Shown piece after piece: positions 22,425-33,834 of a stretch of 64,000 bases of DNA (within the stretch, counting starts at the first letter, position 1; every line of letters starts with the position of its first letter). The DNA is taken from positions 155,615,565 to 155,679,564 of the forward strand of contig NC_053391.1 in assembly GCF_905171765.1 (NCBI RefSeq). Reading direction: 5' to 3'. The position numbers and the translations under genes are program-made. Under the pieces are notes generated by a model that was not told the DNA's origin, did not search any database, and saw only the letters and a list, made by a program, of their open reading frames with translations. Source of the DNA: Bufo bufo. Lineage: Eukaryota > Chordata > Amphibia > Anura > Bufonidae.

Positions 22425-23341
22425 TTTATGGTATCACTAATGATATGTGTTTCTTTCTTTCTTTCTCTTTTTTTCTATTTAGACACAGCAGACTCGCTAA
22501 TCTTTATTCTCTGGCACTGGGTATCCTTTACTCTCTGGTGCTCCTCTTGATGAATAGAAAGTAGGTGATTGATTGGTGGGTAGTGAATACCCGCCTATTA
22601 GTGGGTGGATGACGTCACTTGCACCTGTAATAGATTTGTCTATATATATCTATGTAACACATGTTGAATGTACCTGTTGAAAAAGGCAGTGTGCCGAAAC
22701 GCGTTGTTGTTACCTCTTATATAAAATAAGAAATAAAAAGAAGAAGATTCAGCATATCTAAGCAGTTGCCGGGATTTACTTTCACTTTTGTCCTTGTGGA
22801 GTTTCACTCCTCCCCGCAGCAACGCTGACCTGTAGCAGCTAGCGCTGGCTGGATTTGTTTTTATCTCATATCAAGGGGGCGGGCTGGGGGGTGGTCCGGC
22901 CCAGGTGTCGGCTCTCAGGTGGGTGCCATAAGCAATGAGCACTTCCATCATTACAGATGAAAGCGCTCATTGCTTGAGCAAAGGGAGCTGCGGTCCTGTC
23001 CCTCACTGCTCAGCTCCCCGCTCTCCTCCCCTCCTTCAGGCCGGCGGCGCACAGAATGGTGAAGCAGGAAGACTTCTCTCCGCTACACTATTCAGCCTGC
23101 AGACACGGACCGCGCTGCCGGCTCCAGAGAAGAGATGTATGTGAGCTTCAGGAACTGGACAAGGTGAGTACCTTTTTTTTCGCCCTATAAGATGCATTTC
23201 CCCCACCCCCAAAAGTGGGGGGGAAATAGCAGTGCGTCTTATGGGGCGAATGCTGCATTTTGCCAAATTTTTAATGATACGCCGCGCCGCGATGCTGTGC
23301 AGTGGGTGTATCAGCTGAGAGGAAGGAGGGGCTGGGGGCCG

Positions 23342-23807
23342 GCATCTGCTTTTATAATGACAGCGGGGCCCGTGCAGTGACTATATTCTACTACACGGGC
23401 CCCGCTCACTGTATATAATCGTATCTGTAATTGTTAATTGTTATGTATATAATCGGGTAATCAGCGCCTGTATACTTACAAGTGCTCGGTAGCAGAGAGG
23501 AGGGAGGAGGCAGGCCGGGAGGACTGGCAGCGTGAGTCACTACTTCACGCGCCTGCGCCGCCCACTTTATGAATGAAGCAGGCGGCATGGGCTCATGACG
23601 TAGTGACTCACGCTGCCAGCGCCCATCCTCCCAGCCTGCCGCCTCCCTCCTCTCTGCTACCGAGCACTTGTAAGTATACAGGATCTGATTACCCGATTAT
23701 ATACATAACAATTAACAATGACAGATACGATTATATACAGTGAGCAGGGCCCGTGTAGTAGAATACAGTCACTGCACGGGCCCCGCTGTCATTATGAAAG
23801 CAGATGC
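23342..23807. repeat. Palindrome, arms about 215 bp
   Basis: The left arm from GCATCTGCTTTTATAATGAC and the right arm ending GTCATTATGAAAGCAGATGC are inverted copies. They share GGGGCCCGTGCAGTGAC, AATTGTTAATTG-type, CTCGGTAGCAGAGAGGAG and GCAGCGTGAGTCACTAC blocks. The central loop lies near 23555-23590. There are scattered mismatches. Confidence 0.85.
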
Positions 23808-23899
23808 GACCCCCACCCCCTGTATTGGGGGTCATTCACACTACAGGCACACTGTTATGGAGGGGTTCTGTGGATGACACATAGCATAAGATGCTATAT

Positions 23900-24180
23900 A
23901 TGTGTCATCCACAGATCCCCCCCCATAACAGTGTCATCCACAGATCCCCATAACAGTGCCATCCAGAGACTCCAATAAGAGCCAGCCAGAGATTCCCATA
24001 ACAGTGTCATCCACAGATCCCCCATAACAGTGTCACCCACAGATCCCCCATAACAGTGTCACCCACAGATCCCCCATAACAGTGTCACCCACAGATCCCC
24101 CATAACAGTGCGCTATCGACAGACCCCCATAACAGTGCGTCATCCACAGATCTCCCATAATAGTGTCATCCACAGACCAC
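23900..24180 (+). repeat. About 27-bp tandem array
   Basis: About ten units of the form CATAACAGTGTCATCCACAG ATCCCC, with some CACC variants. Confidence 0.85.
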
Positions 24181-24329
24181 CATTAGTTCAAAACCCACCA
24201 AAAGCAAACCTTTTGGTTAAAAATTATTTTTTTCTTATTTTCCTCCTTAAAACCTAGGTGCGTCTTATGGGCCGGTGCGTTTTATAGGGCGAAAAATACG
24301 GTATTTTTTATATTATTTTTTTTATACAG

Positions 24330-25080
24330 AGGGAGCACAGAGGGCTTTATTACTATGGAGGGGGCACAGAGGAATTTATTACTATGGAGGGGGCACAGAA
24401 GGCATTACTACTATGGAGGGGGCACAGAGGGCTTTACTAATGTGAAGGGGCACAATGGGCATTTCTACTATTAGGGGGCACAGAGCCAGAGGGCATTACT
24501 ACAATGAAGGGGGCACAGTGGGCATTATTACTGTGAAGGGGGCACAGTGGGCATTATTACTATAAAGGGGGCACAGTGGGGATTACTACTGAGAACGGAG
24601 CACGGTGGGCATTATTACTGTGAAGGGGGCACTGTAGACATTATTACTGTGAAGGGGGCACAATGGGGATTTCTACTATGAAGAGTGCACAGTGGGCATT
24701 ACTAGCACAGTGGGCATTACTATTATTAAGGGGGCACAATGGGCATTATTACTGTGAAGGGGCACAATGGCCATTATTACAATGAAGGAGGCACAGTGGG
24801 GATTATTACTATGAAGGGGACACAATTGGGATTATTACTTTGAAGGGGGCACAATGGGGATTATTACTGTTAAGGGGACACAGTGGGGATTATTACTATA
24901 AAGGGGCACAAATAGGGCATTACAACTGTGAAAGGGGCACAGAGAGGGCATAACTACTGTGAGAGGGCACAATGTGGGCATAACTATTGTGAGGGGGCAC
25001 ACATCTGTACGAAACTACTGTGAAAGTTGTACAATGAGGGCAATACTACTGAGAGGGGGCACAATTTTTTTAAAGTATTG
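24330..25080 (+). repeat. About 30-bp minisatellite, about 25 units
   Basis: Units of about 29-32 bases carry GGGGGCACAGTGGGCATTAT followed by TACTRTGAA. It shows substitution-rich divergence and length variation. No gene is present. Confidence 0.88.
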
Positions 25081-25239
25081 AGGGGGGGTGCCAGAGAAAG
25101 AACCTGTCTGGGTGCCAAGCACCCTAAGTACGCCACTGGGTAGTGTCTGCCAGTGTCGGATCCAGACATCTCCGGCAGGCTGCTCCCTGCTGGAATAGCC
25201 TGCTGGAGATGTTTAATGCAAATGTGAAAGAGACCTTAG

Positions 25240-25921
25240 TCACTTAGGTCTTGATAAATTGTTTCAGTTCTTCCCTCCTTCAAGATCACTGCCTACTGTT
25301 GAAAAATGAAAACAGTCTTGTTTGCATGAAAACTTCTGTTCTGAAAGTTTGCTTCAGTGCAGTGTATGTAATTTTTTCCTAGAATAATGCTAAAAGCTGC
25401 AAAAAAATATTCATGGAATTTTATATTGCACATTACTAATAAAACAAGAAGTCATCCCAGGATAGAAACCTTGTGTTCAAAGTTTGCTCTTGAATCAGTC
25501 AATATTTTCTGTTTCAATATAGTTCAACTACCCACATTTAATGTGAACTTTGGTGAATTGCCTTGAAACCTTCATAGTAACCAATTTTTATTTTATTTTT
25601 CTGTGTTACAAATATTGCAGAATGGAGTCTGTGGAGTCCATTAAATATGTTTCTTCTGTACAAAGCTCAGTAAAAATCTTATTATTTCTAATTCTGGCAA
25701 GTTAATAGCTTGTACCAAGTTCTTCTATTTTCTGAATACTGTCAATGACATATTGTCTGTGTTTTTCCTGGTACATACCGTACCTCCATGAAATATGAAG
25801 CATAACAACCTTAGTAGATAGAAATTTAGTATGGAAAACAAAACAATTTCAGATTTTATATTGAGAGCATTGATGAAGACATCTTTGAAATACTGTATAT
25901 CAATGTAATTGGCTTTTAAAG

Positions 25922-25924
<3 letters not shown>
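25240..25924. other. Unassigned AT-rich stretch
   Basis: I see no recognisable gene, repeat unit or element end. It may be ordinary unique intergenic DNA. Confidence 0.4.

Positions 25925-25957
<33 letters not shown>
25925..25957. repeat. (AT)n microsatellite
   Basis: About 16 AT dinucleotides lie immediately before the left end of the Tc1/mariner element, consistent with insertion at a TA target. Confidence 0.95.
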
Positions 25958-25961
<4 letters not shown>

Positions 25962-25964
<3 letters not shown>

Positions 25965-26917
25965 TGCCTGTCCCCAAAAAAAGTCACCACCTGGATTTAA
26001 CTAAGCAAATAGTTATGAGCCTCCTATTGGATAATTAGATACTTACTGCATGGGCCATTATCTTTCAGCTGGCAATAAGATATTTAACCCCAACTGGTGC
26101 AATGAGTTGCTTCTCATTTCTTAAACAACCATGTCGAAAGACACATCTTGTGGTCGAGGAAAATATGTTAGTCTGTTTGAGAAGGGTCAAATCATTGGCA
26201 TGCATCAAGCAGAGAAAACATCTAAGGAGATTGCTAGGGAGCAATAAAGATTGGACTCTAGAACAATGGAAGAGGGTCATGTGGTCTGATGAGTTCAGAT
26301 TTACCCTGTTCCAGAGTGATGGGTGCTTCAGGGTAAGAAGAGAGGCAGATGAAGTGATGCACCCATCATGCCTAGTGCCTATTATACAAGCCTGAGGGGG
26401 CAGTGCTATGATCTGGAATTGCTGCAGTTGGTCAGGTCTAAGTTCAGCAACAGTATGTGCTCCAAGAATGAGGTCAGCTGACTACCTGAACATACTGAAT
26501 GACCAGATTATTCCATCAATGGATCTTTTCTTCCCTGATGGCACAGGCGTATTCCAATATGACAATGCCAGGATTCATCGGGCTCAAATTGTGAAAGAGT
26601 GGTTCAGGGAGCATGAGACATCATTTTCACACATGGATTGGCCACCACAGTGTCCAGACCTTAACCCCATTGAGAATCTTTGGGATGTGCTGGAGAAGGC
26701 TTTGCACAGAAATCGGTCTACTATCATCAATGCAAGATCTTGGTGAAAAATTTACGGAACAGTGGATGGAAATAAATCTTGTGACATTGCAGAAGCTTAT
26801 CGAAACAATGCCACAGCAAATGTGTGCCATAATCAAAGCTAAAGGTGGTCCAACAAAATATTAGAGTGTGTTACCTTTTTTTTTTTTGGTGGCGACTTTT
26901 TGGGGGGACATGCAGTG
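25962..26917 (+). mobile_element. Tc1/mariner element with both inverted ends
   Basis: The left end CACTGCCTGTCCCCAAAAAA and the right end, inverted CACTGCATGTCCCCCCAAAA, form a terminal repeat of about 30 bases. The right flank begins TA; the left flank is a TA-rich microsatellite ending CA. The total length, 956 bp, is short for an autonomous Tc1-like element because part of the transposase gene is deleted. Confidence 0.85.
26131..26864 (+). pseudogene. Tc1/mariner transposase (deleted, frameshifted)
   Basis: Reading starts MSKDTSCGRGKYVSLFEKGQ, an N-terminal helix-turn-helix start. About 100 residues are then missing, and the frame resumes with WTLEQWKRVMWSDEFRFTLF, the first catalytic Asp block. 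After an in-frame TGA at 26393 comes [20 protein letters not shown], the second Asp, and [18 protein letters not shown], the catalytic Glu. A frameshift near 26745 leads to the natural C-terminus ending at 26864. I count 36 residues between the second Asp and the Glu, suggesting a DD36E type rather than DD34E. It is inactive. Confidence 0.85.
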
Positions 26918-27361
26918 TATATTATAGTAGTAGTAGATGGTAAATAATGTGCACTATTTTGTCTTAATTTTGTAGCTGATTATTAATCACTTTCAAAACC
27001 TTCCCTGGGTCTGTCATATTACAGTCTCAAGGAAGTAAAGTAATACATCCCCTTAGCAAGAGACCAGGGAGTGATAAGGGAGCTGGAGCCTTATTTGCAT
27101 GTGTAATGTTTATAACGAAAAAAGGAAAACCATAGCACTCTGCTTTGCAATCCCTTTGTGAAGATTTATTTCAACCAGTTAAAAAAAAAACTACGAGTAC
27201 CATAGAGAGTAGATATTGGCATCCACGAAGATGACCTTAAGGCTGTGCTGCTGCCTTATTAATATATAATGCTTAATCATTTTATTTTGGCCTCCAGTAG
27301 TACAATAACTCTGGCATTAATTCCCTTGTCTTCTAATGACTTTGTCTCAATCTACACAGTA
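26918..27361. other. Unassigned stretch
   Basis: No gene or repeat recognised. Confidence 0.4.
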
Positions 27362-27725
27362 AGGCTACTTTCACACTAGCGTTCGGGGCTCCGCTTGTGA
27401 GCTCCGTTTGAAGGCTCTCACAAGCGGCCCCGAACGGATCCGTCCAGCCCTAATGCATTCTGAGTGGACGCGGATCCCCTCAGAATGCATCAGTTTGGCA
27501 CCGTTTGTCCTCCGCTCCGCTCAGCAGGCGGACCCCTGAACGCAGCTTGCAGCGTTCGGGTGTCCGCCTGGCCGTGCGGAGGAAAACGGATCCGTCCAGA
27601 CTTACAATGTAAGTCAATGGGGACGGATCCGTTTGAAGTTGACACAATATGGCTCAATTTTCAAACGAATCCGTCCCCCATTGACTTTCAATGTAAAGTC
27701 AAAACGGATCCGTTTGCATTATCAT
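27362..27725. mobile_element. Truncated relative of the 11477-12972 element
   Basis: It starts GGCTACTTTCACACTAGCGT and shares GCGGCCCCGAACGGATCCGT, CAGCAGGCGGAC, GTGTCCGCCTGGCCGTGCGG and AATGTAAGTCAATGGGGACG with the inverse of the right half of the 11477-12972 element. It contains several short hairpins. The second terminus is missing and an A-run follows. Confidence 0.7.
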
Positions 27726-27735
27726 GAAAAAAAAA

Positions 27736-28307
27736 AATTAAAGCTGACCCATGAGTTGCATAAAGCAGAAAATGCCTCTGTGTGCTCCAGTGGCTAATGT
27801 CAAACCAAGAATATTTCAAATGTTTATTTTATTTGGCTAGTCACATAAAAAATAAGTCAGTGCCAATAGTTAAGCAAATATGTTTACAATAACCCTATTT
27901 TAATAGTAAGCATTTTTTTAAATTATACAGCTTTTTCTTAATGAGCATGTTCTATAGCATCTATCTATCGCTGGTTATTGTAGGTTATATCTTCTGTTAG
28001 AAGGCTCATAATATAGTTCAAAGAATTGTAGTAAACTCAGCTACATCATTTAAGGTTACATTCAATAGTCCTATATATAAATGTAGTTTCTTTGCCCTCC
28101 CTATGTCTTCAGGACAACAAAGTGTATTTCCTAAATCTGTATCTCATGATGACTGGAAAGTCCCTAAGTAAAGAGATGTGATCTTCTGTGTGAAAGTGTT
28201 AGTCAAATTCTGACATGCATTGGCTCTGGAAATTCCTGTGTTAGTAATGTCTTTGGTGATAGACTGTCTAATGTCTTTGGTAAATTGGCTTTGTTTACAG
28301 AGCTGGT
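27736..28307. other. Unassigned AT-rich stretch
   Basis: No gene or repeat recognised. Confidence 0.4.
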
Positions 28308-28410
28308 TTAACCACTTCCCGCCACGCTAACGCCGAAAGGCGTCATTTCTGCGGCGCTCCCAGGTCACACTAACGCCAATAGGCGTCATCTCGCGTGAGC
28401 CGAGATTTCC

Positions 28411-28634
28411 TGTGAACGCGCGCACACAGGCGCGCGCGCTCACAGGAACGGAAGGTAAGAGAGTCGATCTCCAGCCTGCCAGCGGCGATCGTTCGCTGGC
28501 AGGCTGGAGATGTGTTTTTTTTAACCCCTAACAGGTATATTAGACGCTGTTTTGATAACAGCGTCTAATATACCTGCTACCTGGTCCTCTGGTGGTCCCC
28601 TTTGTTTGGATCGACCACCAGAGGACACAGGTAG
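28411..28634. repeat. Subterminal hairpin cluster
   Basis: Four stems occur in a row: about 28411-28446 (GCGCGCGC-rich); 28468-28511 (CCAGCCTGCCAGC and inverse); 28533-28575 (TATATTAGACGCTGTT and inverse); 28577-28634 (CCTCTGGTGGTC and inverse). The second corresponds to the stem at 63656-63693 in the other piggyBac element. They may bind transposase or be structural; that is not shown by sequence. Confidence 0.75.
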
Positions 28635-28785
28635 CTCAGTAAAGTAGCACCAAGCACCACTACACTACACTACACCCCCCCCCCCGTCACTTATTAACCC
28701 CTTATTAGCCCCTGATCACCCCATATAGACTCCCTGATTACCCCCCTGTCATTGATTACCCCCCTGTCATTGATTACCCCCCTGT

Positions 28786-29990
28786 AAAGCTCCATTCAGA
28801 CGTCCGCATGATTTTTACGGATGCACTGATAGATGGATCGGATCCGCAAAACGCATCCGGACGTCTGAATGAAGCCTTACAGGGGCGTGATCAATGACTG
28901 TGGTGATCACCCCATATAGACTCCCTGATCACCCCCCTGTCATTGATTACACCCCTGTCATTGATCACCCCCCTGTAAAGCTCCATTCAGACGTCCGCAT
29001 GATTTTTACGGATGCACTGATAGATGGATCCGATCCGCAAAACGCATCCGGACGTCTGAATGAAGCCTTACAGGGGCATGATCAATGACTGTGGTGATCA
29101 CCCCATATAGACTCCCTGATCACCCCCCTGTAAAGCTCCATTCAGATGTCCGCATGATTTTTACGGATGCACTGATAGATGGATCCGATCCGCAAAACGC
29201 ATCCGGACGTCTGAATGAAGCCTTACAGGGGCATGATCAATGACTGTGGTGATCACCCCATATAGACTCCCTGATCACCCCCCTGTAAAGCTCCATTCAG
29301 ATGTCCGCATGATTTTTACGGATGCACTGATAGATGGATCGGATCCGCAAAACGCATCCGGACGTCTGAATGAAGCCTTACAGGGGCATGATCAATGACT
29401 GTGGTGATTACCCCCCTGTAAAGCTCCATTCAGATGTCCGCATGATTTTTACGGATGCACTGATAGATGGATCGGATCCGCAAAACGCATCCGGACGTCT
29501 GAATGAAGCCTTACAGGGGCGTGATCAATGACTGTGGTGATCACCCCATATAGACTCCCTGATCACCCCCCTGTCATTGATTACCCCCCTGTCATTGATT
29601 ACCCCCCTGTAAAGCTCCATTCAGACGTCCGCATGATTTTTACGGATCCACTGATAGATGGATCGGATCCGCAAAACGCATCCGGACGTCTGAATGAAGC
29701 CTTACAGGGGCATGATCAATGACTGTGGTGATCACACCATATAGACTCCCTGATCACCCCCCTGTCATTGATTACCCCCCTGTAAAGCTCTATTCAGATG
29801 TCCGCATGATTTTTACGGATGCACTGATAGATGGATCGGATCCGCAAAACGCATCCGGACGTCTGAATGAAGCCTTACAGGGGCGTGATCAATGACTGTG
29901 GTGATCACCCCATATAGACTCCCTGATCACCCCCCTGTCATTGATCACCCCCCTGTCATTGATCACCCCCCTGTAAGGCTCCATTCAGAC
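28786..29990 (+). repeat. Seven-unit array of imperfect hairpins
   Basis: Seven units each contain CATTCAGACGTCCGCATGAT and the inverted block CGCATCCGGACGTCTGAATG about 70 bases later, so each unit folds. Units start near 28790, 28981, 29126, 29290, 29424, 29613 and 29785, with a truncated eighth near 29980. Spacers contain one to three copies of TGATTACCCCCCTGTCAT. Period varies from about 135 to 190. Confidence 0.88.
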
Positions 29991-29999
29991 ATTTTTTTG

Positions 30000-32700
30000 G
30001 CCCAAGTTAGCGGAATTATTATTATTTTTTTCTTACAAAGTCTCAAATTCCACTAACTTGTGTCAAAAAATAAAATCTCACATGAACTCACCATACCCCT
30101 CACGGAAACCAAATGCGTAAAATTTTTTAGACATTTATATTCCAGACTTCTTCTCACGCTTTAGGGCCCCTAGAATGCCAGGGCAGTATAAATACCCCAC
30201 ATGTGACCCCATTTCGGAAAGAAGACACCCCCAGGTATTCCGTGAGGGGCATATTGAGTCCATGAAAGATTGAAATTTTTGTCCCAAGTTAGCGGAACGG
30301 GAGACTTTGTGAGAAAAAAATTAAAAATATCAATTTCCGCTAACTTGTGCCAAAAAAAAAAAATTTCTATGAACTCGCCATGCCCCTCATTGAATACCTT
30401 GGGGTGTCTTCTTTCCAAAATGGGGTCACATGTGGGGTATTTATACTGCCCTGGCATTCTAGGGGCCCCAAAGCGTGAGAAGAAGTCTGGTATCCAAATG
30501 TCTAAAAATGCCCTCCTAAAAGGAATTTGGGCACCTTTGCGCATCTAGGCTGCAAAAAAGTGTCACACATCTGGTATCGCCGTACTCAGGAGAAGTTGAG
30601 GAATGTGTTTTGGGGTGTCATTTTACATATACCCATGCTGGGTGAGAGAAATATCTTGGTCAAATGCCAACTTTGTATAAAAAAATGGGAAAAGTTGTCT
30701 TTTGCCAAGATATTTCTCTCACCCAGCATGGGTATATGTAAAATGACACCCCAAAACACATTCCCCAACTTCTCCTGAATACGGCGATACCACATGTGTG
30801 ACACTTTTTTGCAGCCTAGGTGGGCAAAGGGGCCCACATTCCAAAGAGCACCTTTAGGATTTCACAGGTCATTTACCTACTTACCACACATTAGGGCCCC
30901 TGGAAAATGCCAGGGCAGTATAACTACCCAACAAGTGACCCCATTTTGGAAAGAAGACACCCCAAGGTATTCCGTGAGGGGCATGGCGAGTTCCTAGAAT
31001 TTTTTATTTTTTGTCACAAGTTAGTGGAAATTTTTTTTTTTTTTTTTTTTCATACAAAGTCTCATATTCCACTAACTTGTGACAAAAAATAAAAACTTCC
31101 ATGAACTCACTATGCCCATCAGCGAATACCTTGGGGTCTCTTCTTTCCAAAATGGGGTCACTTGTGGGGTAGTTATACTGCCCTGGCATTCTAGGGGCCC
31201 AAATGTGTGGTAAGGAGTTTGAAATCAAATTCTGTAAAAAATGACCTGTGAAATCCGAAAGGTGCTCTTTGGAATATGGGCCCCTTTGCCCACCTAGGCT
31301 GCAAAAACGTGTCACACATCTGGTATCCCCGTACTCAGGAGAAGGTGGGGAATGTGTTTTGGGGTGTCATTTTACATATACCCATGCTGGGTGAGAGAAA
31401 TATCTTGGCAAAAGACAACTTTTCCCATTTTTTTTATACAAAGTTGGCATTTGACCAAGATATTTATCTCACCCAGCATGGGTATATGTAAAAAGACACC
31501 CCAAAACACATTCCTCAACTTCTCCTGAATACAGAGATACCAGATGTGTGACACGTTTTTGCAGCCTAGGTGGGCAAAGGGGCCCATATTCCAAAGAGCA
31601 CCTTTCGGATTTCACTGGTCATTTTTTGCAGAATTTGATTTCAAACTCCTTACCACACATTCGGGCCCCTAGAATGCCAGGGCAGTATAACTACCCCACA
31701 AGTGACCCCATTTTGGAAAGAAGAGACCCCAAGGTATTCGCTGATGGGCATAGTGAGTTCATGGAAGTTTTTATTTTTTGTCACAAGTTAGTGGAATATG
31801 AGACTTTGTATGAAAAAAAAAAAAAAAAAAAATCATCATTTTCCACTAACTTGTGACAAAAAATAAAAAATTCTAGGAACTTGCCATGCCCCTCACGGAA
31901 TACCTTGGGGTGTCTTCTTTCCAAAATGGGGTCACTTGTGGGGTAGTTATACTGCCCTGGCATTCTAGGGGCCCGAATGTGTGGTAAGGAGTTTGAAATC
32001 AAATTCTGTAACAAATGACCTGTGAAATCCGAAAGGTGCTCTTTGGAATATGGGCCCCTTTGCCCACCTAGGCTGCAAAAAAGTGTCACACATCTGGTAT
32101 TTCCGTACTCAGGAGAAGGTGGGGAATGTGTTTTGGGGTGTCATTTTACATATACCCATGCTGGGTGAGAGAAATATCTTGGCAAAAGACAACTTTTCCC
32201 ATTTTTTTATACAAAGTTGGCATTTGACCAAGATATTTATCCCACCCAGCATGGGTATATGTAAAAAGACACCCCAAAACACATTCCTCAACTTCTCCTG
32301 AATACAGAGATACCAGATGTGTGACACTTTTTTGCAGCCTAGGTGGGCAAAGGGGCCCATATTCCAAAGAGCACCTTTCGGATTTCACAGGTCATTTTTT
32401 ACAGAATTTGATTTCAAACTCCTTACCACACATTTGGGCCCCTAGAATGCCAGGGCAGTATAACTACCCCACAAGTGACCCCATTTTGGAAAGAAGAGAC
32501 CCCAAGGTATTTCGTGATGGGCATAGTGAGTTCATAGAAGTTTTTATTTTTTGTCACAAGTTAGTGGAATATGAGACTTTGTAAGAAAAAAAAAAAAAAT
32601 CATCATTTTCCGCTAACTTGTGACAAAAAATAAAAAGTTCTATGAACTCACTATGCCCATCAGCGAATACCTTAGGGTGTGTACTTTCCGAAATGGGGTC
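30000..32700. repeat. Array of alternating large palindromes
   Basis: Two palindrome types alternate with an overall period of about 750-775. Type 1 has arms of about 140-150 bases around TATACCCATGCTGGGTGAGA-type cores, centred near 30682, 31431 and 32205. Type 2 is centred on A/T runs near 30325, 31050, 31815 and 32590, with CCACTAACTTGTGACAAAAA arms. Because the DNA is self-inverse, the same open frames (starting MGPFAHLGC) appear on both strands; these are not genes. Confidence 0.9.
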
Positions 32701-33200
32701 ATTTGTGGGGTGTTTGTACTGTCTGGCCATTGTAGAACCTCAGGAAACATGACAGGTGCTCAGAAAGTCAGAGCTGCTTCAAAAAGCGGAAATTCACATT
32801 TTTGTACCATAGTTTGTAAACGCTATAACTTTTACCCAAACCATTTTTTTTTTACCCAAACATTTTTTTTTTATCAAAGACATGTAGAACTATAAATTTA
32901 GAGCAAAATTTCTATATGGATCTCGTTTTTTTTGCAAAATTTTACAACTGAAAGTGAAAAATGTCATTTTTTTGCAAAAAAATCGTTAAATTTCGATTAA
33001 TAACAAAAAAAGTAAAAATGTCAGCAGCAATGAAATACCACCAAATGAAAGCTCTATTAGTGAGAAGAAAAGGAGGTAAAATTAATTTGGGTGGTAAGTT
33101 GCATGACCGAGCAATAAACGGTGAAAGTAGTGTAGTGCCGATTTGTAAAAAAGGGCCTGGTCTTTAGGGGGGTATAAACCTGTGGTCCTTAAGTGGTTAA

Positions 33201-33834
33201 GATGGACTACACTATAGAATAATATAACAAGAACTGAGGAAATTAGTATGTCAAGCATTGGCGGCATGAACCCATCTGATACAGTATATTAATATACACT
33301 TGTATGAATTTGTATAAAACATTTCTATGAACAAAAAACAGAAACATGCTCACAATCAATCTCTGTTTGTGTATATAAAAGATGACACACCTAAACACAA
33401 CCTTAGTAATAAACAGATTCAGAACTAGAAACAGAGGTGTGTGAATACTGTTTCTAAAGTGTAAATAAATTAGGAAGACAACCCAATTAAGTGCTGCACA
33501 GAACTACTAACTTCAGTTAAGTTCTACAGTCTCACAATCCTGGGTCTTTTATCCCAGGGTAAAGTTCTTCTATATAGTGTTAGTCCCTAATGTACAGTTC
33601 CAGAGATGAGACAAAATATAAAAACAAGACTTGCTAATCCCACCCATCAAAGGTCTGGGAATTAATTAAATAAAATGACTGAAAATACTTAAATATTACT
33701 TCATAATGAATACATTCCCAAATACCTTTCATTAGTTATAATGGCTCATTTCGTCTAGGGAGCAATAATCAGGTGAAATAAAATGGCCATCGCCCTATTA
33801 GTACACAAAATGTATCCTTCTCACTAGTGATGGA
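33201..33834. other. Unassigned AT-rich stretch
   Basis: No gene or repeat recognised. Confidence 0.4.

Larger units (their letters stand above)
21300..22865. mobile_element. Penelope-like inverted pair with perfect 14-bp target duplication
   Basis: TCATATCAAGGGGG occurs at 21286-21299 and again at 22866-22879, bounding the insertion exactly. The left arm (minus orientation, 21300-21957) and right arm (plus, 22138-22865) are near-identical inverted copies, each containing the end of a GIY-YIG endonuclease gene plus a 3' region with CCGAAACGCGTTGTTG. About 180 bases of extra coding sequence from the minus copy lie between the arms. A single target duplication around a head-to-head pair implies one insertion event. 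Confidence 0.8.
23168..24306. mobile_element. Miniature element with CGCCCTATAAGA ends
   Basis: The left end is TTTTTTTCGCCCTATAAGAT and the right end, read inverted, is TATTTTTCGCCCTATAAAAC. Inside are a 466-base palindrome and a short C-rich tandem array. It has no coding potential, and the target duplication is unclear because the flanks are T/A-rich. Confidence 0.65.
21064..25230. mobile_element. Composite element with inverted ends (tentative)
   Basis: The left block (about 21064-21125: GACTAGTTTCACATTAGCA, GAATAGCCTGCCGG) and the right block (about 25160-25230: CGGCAGGCTGCTCCCTGCTG, TGCAAATGTGAAAGAGACC) are inverted relatives. They probably are the two ends of one miniature element later filled by the PLE insertion, a second miniature element and minisatellites. 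I found no target duplication. Confidence 0.4.
28308..33200. mobile_element. Non-autonomous piggyBac-like element
   Basis: It is bounded by TTAA at 28308-28311 and 33197-33200. The ends are TTAACCACTTCCCGCCACGC and, inverted, TTAACCACTTAAGGACCACA. TTAA is the invariant piggyBac target. The 3' segment (about 32900-33200) is the inverse relative of 56487-56720 in the transposase-bearing element, and the left hairpins correspond to 63594-63700. The inside holds hairpin and palindrome arrays and no transposase, so it would need a helper copy to move. Confidence 0.8.

Noticed and set aside
30527..32388. Frames beginning MGPFAHLGCKK on both strands, suggesting a conserved small protein family
   Set aside because: The same peptide appears on both strands because the DNA is palindromic. 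The units are non-coding array repeats.
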